In this document: one piece after another, positions 5,635 through 6,461 of the stretch
Numbering within the stretch: position 1 is the stretch's first letter
How the letters are laid out: every line of letters begins with the position of its first letter
Origin: Nitrospinae bacterium CG22_combo_CG10-13_8_21_14_all_47_10
GTDB lineage: Bacteria > Nitrospinota > Nitrospinia > Nitrospinales > VA-1
Direction: 5' to 3'
Length of the DNA: 6,461 nucleotides
Assembly (NCBI GenBank): GCA_002786505.1
Contig: PCTK01000146.1
Coordinates: forward strand, 1-6,461
Notes under the pieces: generated by a model
The model's database searches: none
Told to the model about the DNA's origin: nothing
What the model saw: the letters and a program-made list of their open reading frames with translations, nothing else
Made by a program: the position numbers and the translations under genes

Positions 5635-6135
5635 TCACCCTTCATTGATTGCATCGGCCACTGTGATCAATAAAGTTAACGGCTCTAAAGGCGAGGCTCG
5701 AAAACCACACCGTTGATAAAAGGTTTTTGCACCATCATCCAAGGCATGAACCAGAATGGCTCTTATTCCGGCAATTTCTGCGGCTTGAACAATTCTTAAT
5801 ATGGCATCTCTTAAAAGGCCACGTCCTATTCCGCTTCTTTGATATTTTTGATCGACTGCCAACCGTCCTATGATCATAACCGGGATGGGGTCGGGCATAT
5901 TTTGTCTGATTTTTCCCGGAGCCTTGCGGGCTTCTATAGAGCCCACTGCCAAAGTATAAAATCCCACAACTTGTTTTTTGATGCAGACAACATAGGTTCG
6001 GGAGGCACCTGTTTCATCATTGCGCAGGGCCCGTTTTTGGAGCCACTCATCAAGAACCGGTTTGCCGGAATCAAACGCCTTGACGCTGTGGCAAGATTGT
6101 AGTTTTTCTGGAGGGGTGACTTTTCTTAAAACCAT
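5635..6135 (-). CDS. tacT: TacT-like GNAT acetyltransferase toxin of a type II toxin-antitoxin module
   Basis: GNAT-fold protein of 166 residues. Known TacT/AtaT/ItaT family members acetylate the amino group of aminoacyl-tRNA using acetyl-CoA and so stop translation. The acetyl-CoA-binding motif A is Q99-R-S-G-I-G104 (Q/R-x-x-G-x-G) after the beta-strand IIGRLAVD. The conserved C-terminal tyrosine is Y140 in KTFYQRCGF, the same spacing as the catalytic Tyr of Salmonella TacT as I remember it. The N-terminal FDSGKPVLDEWLQKRAL and the T-Y-V-V-C / V-V-G-F-Y-T-L strands are typical of the subfamily. No frameshift or missing key residue is seen, so it looks functional. The ATG at 6135 is 13 nt after the antitoxin stop and has no clear Shine-Dalgarno, which suggests translational coupling and keeps toxin below antitoxin. 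It converges on the peptidase gene. Confidence 0.92.
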   Translation of the reverse strand: MVLRKVTPPEKLQSCHSVKAFDSGKPVLDEWLQKRALRNDETGASRTYVVCIKKQVVGFYTLAVGSIEARKAPGKIRQNMPDPIPVMIIGRLAVDQKYQRSGIGRGLLRDAILRIVQAAEIAGIRAILVHALDDGAKTFYQRCGFRASPLEPLTLLITVADAINEG

Positions 6136-6148
6136 TGACCAGGGGTGC

Positions 6149-6445
6149 TTATTTGCCCCAAGGTGGTGATGTGTTGAGCGTCCGATTTAAAAGAAGATTA
6201 TCCTTGGGTGGTTGATCCAGAGCTTTTAAAAAGCGGTCAAACTTTTTTTGATCGAGAAGGAAGTACTGGTTATCCAATAAAATATTGTTGGCTTCTTTAC
6301 AGGCCGCCTCCAGCATAAATTCAGACCTTTTTTTACTCGTTACCTTTGCGGCCCGATCTATCAGGTCCCGTTGTTGCTGAAGAGCGCGAATATTAATGGA
6401 AGCAATGCGGCGGACCGTTTTCTTCTGATCTTTAGCTGTGGGCAT
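6149..6445 (-). CDS. tacA: TacA-like DUF1778 ribbon-helix-helix antitoxin
   Basis: Antitoxin of 98 residues, partner of the GNAT toxin just downstream. The N-terminal part (about 11-55) is a ribbon-helix-helix DNA-binding domain: a basic beta-strand (VRRIASINIR), then helices with QQRDLIDRAAKVTSKKRSEFMLEAACKEA, where S37-KKRSEF is the family-typical turn. The C-terminal part (about 60-96) is the toxin-binding tail, with YFLLDQKKFDRFLKALDQPP and a terminal SPPW, matching the usual F-L-D...W/F..F..L..PP...L pattern of DUF1778. It should bind and block TacT and repress its own promoter. The promoter and operator lie beyond the right edge of the window. Start and stop are complete, with a good ribosome site. 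Confidence 0.92.
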   Translation of the reverse strand: MPTAKDQKKTVRRIASINIRALQQQRDLIDRAAKVTSKKRSEFMLEAACKEANNILLDNQYFLLDQKKFDRFLKALDQPPKDNLLLNRTLNTSPPWGK

Positions 6446-6452
6446 TTTTCAA

Positions 6453-6459
6453 TCTCCTT
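6453..6459 (-). promoter_or_regulatory. Ribosome binding site of the antitoxin gene
   Basis: AAGGAGA on the minus strand, 7 nt before the ATG at 6445. It is much stronger than anything in front of the toxin gene, consistent with the antitoxin being made in excess. It fixes the antitoxin start. Confidence 0.8.
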
Positions 6460-6461
6460 GA

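Noticed and set aside
5620..5657. CCGATG...CATCGG inverted repeat between the convergent peptidase and toxin genes as a terminator
   Set aside because: Six-base arms separated by 26 bases with no T-tract; too weak for an intrinsic terminator.
5839..6102. Plus-strand ORF opposite the toxin gene
   Set aside because: Antisense shadow of the GNAT toxin, with no start signal or recognisable domain.

Overview
The window most likely comes from a nitrite-oxidising bacterium of the Nitrospinota (Nitrospina-like) group. The main evidence is the first 264 residues of a nitrite oxidoreductase alpha subunit (NxrA) on the minus strand at the left edge. Its N-terminal block matches, from memory, the periplasmic-type NXR of Nitrospina, Nitrospira and anammox bacteria. 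The moderate-to-low GC of the other genes and the scattered intergenic hairpin repeats fit a marine Nitrospinota genome. The assignment rests on family recognition and no database search was possible.

Layout. (1) 1-792, minus: 5' part of nxrA with a strong ribosome binding site and a Tat-like signal. (2) 793-1417: a 625-base divergent intergenic region. Its nxrA-proximal half is AT-rich leader. Its distal half (about 1083-1330) is a run of palindromes and a composite repeat built from two copies of a 'GGATTCCCGCCTGC' hairpin flanking a GTAGGGGCGA-type palindrome. (3) 1418-4082, plus: a two-gene operon with a 17-base overlap, encoding a membrane-bound GAF-containing histidine kinase of the NarL-system type (HisKA_3) and its NarL/FixJ response regulator. 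(4) 4083-4273: an intergenic region with a perfect 14-bp tandem duplication directly upstream of a promoter with a consensus -10. (5) 4274-5614, plus: a MepM/Csd3-like M23 peptidoglycan endopeptidase with an unusual zinc-site residue. (6) 5635-6445, minus: a complete TacA-TacT (DUF1778 plus GNAT) type II toxin-antitoxin module, antitoxin first, convergent to the peptidase gene.

How the parts may work together. The kinase and regulator sit head to head with nxrA, so they are reasonable candidates for controlling nitrite-oxidation genes, the adjacent peptidase gene, or themselves; this is inference from position only. The peptidase is a cell-wall housekeeping or morphogenesis enzyme. The toxin-antitoxin pair is probably an independent accessory module. 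I see no RNA genes, CRISPR arrays or transposase genes. I did not find a wholly new system. The most unusual items are the peptidase metal site, the repeat-promoter arrangement upstream of it, and the sensor system next to nxrA.
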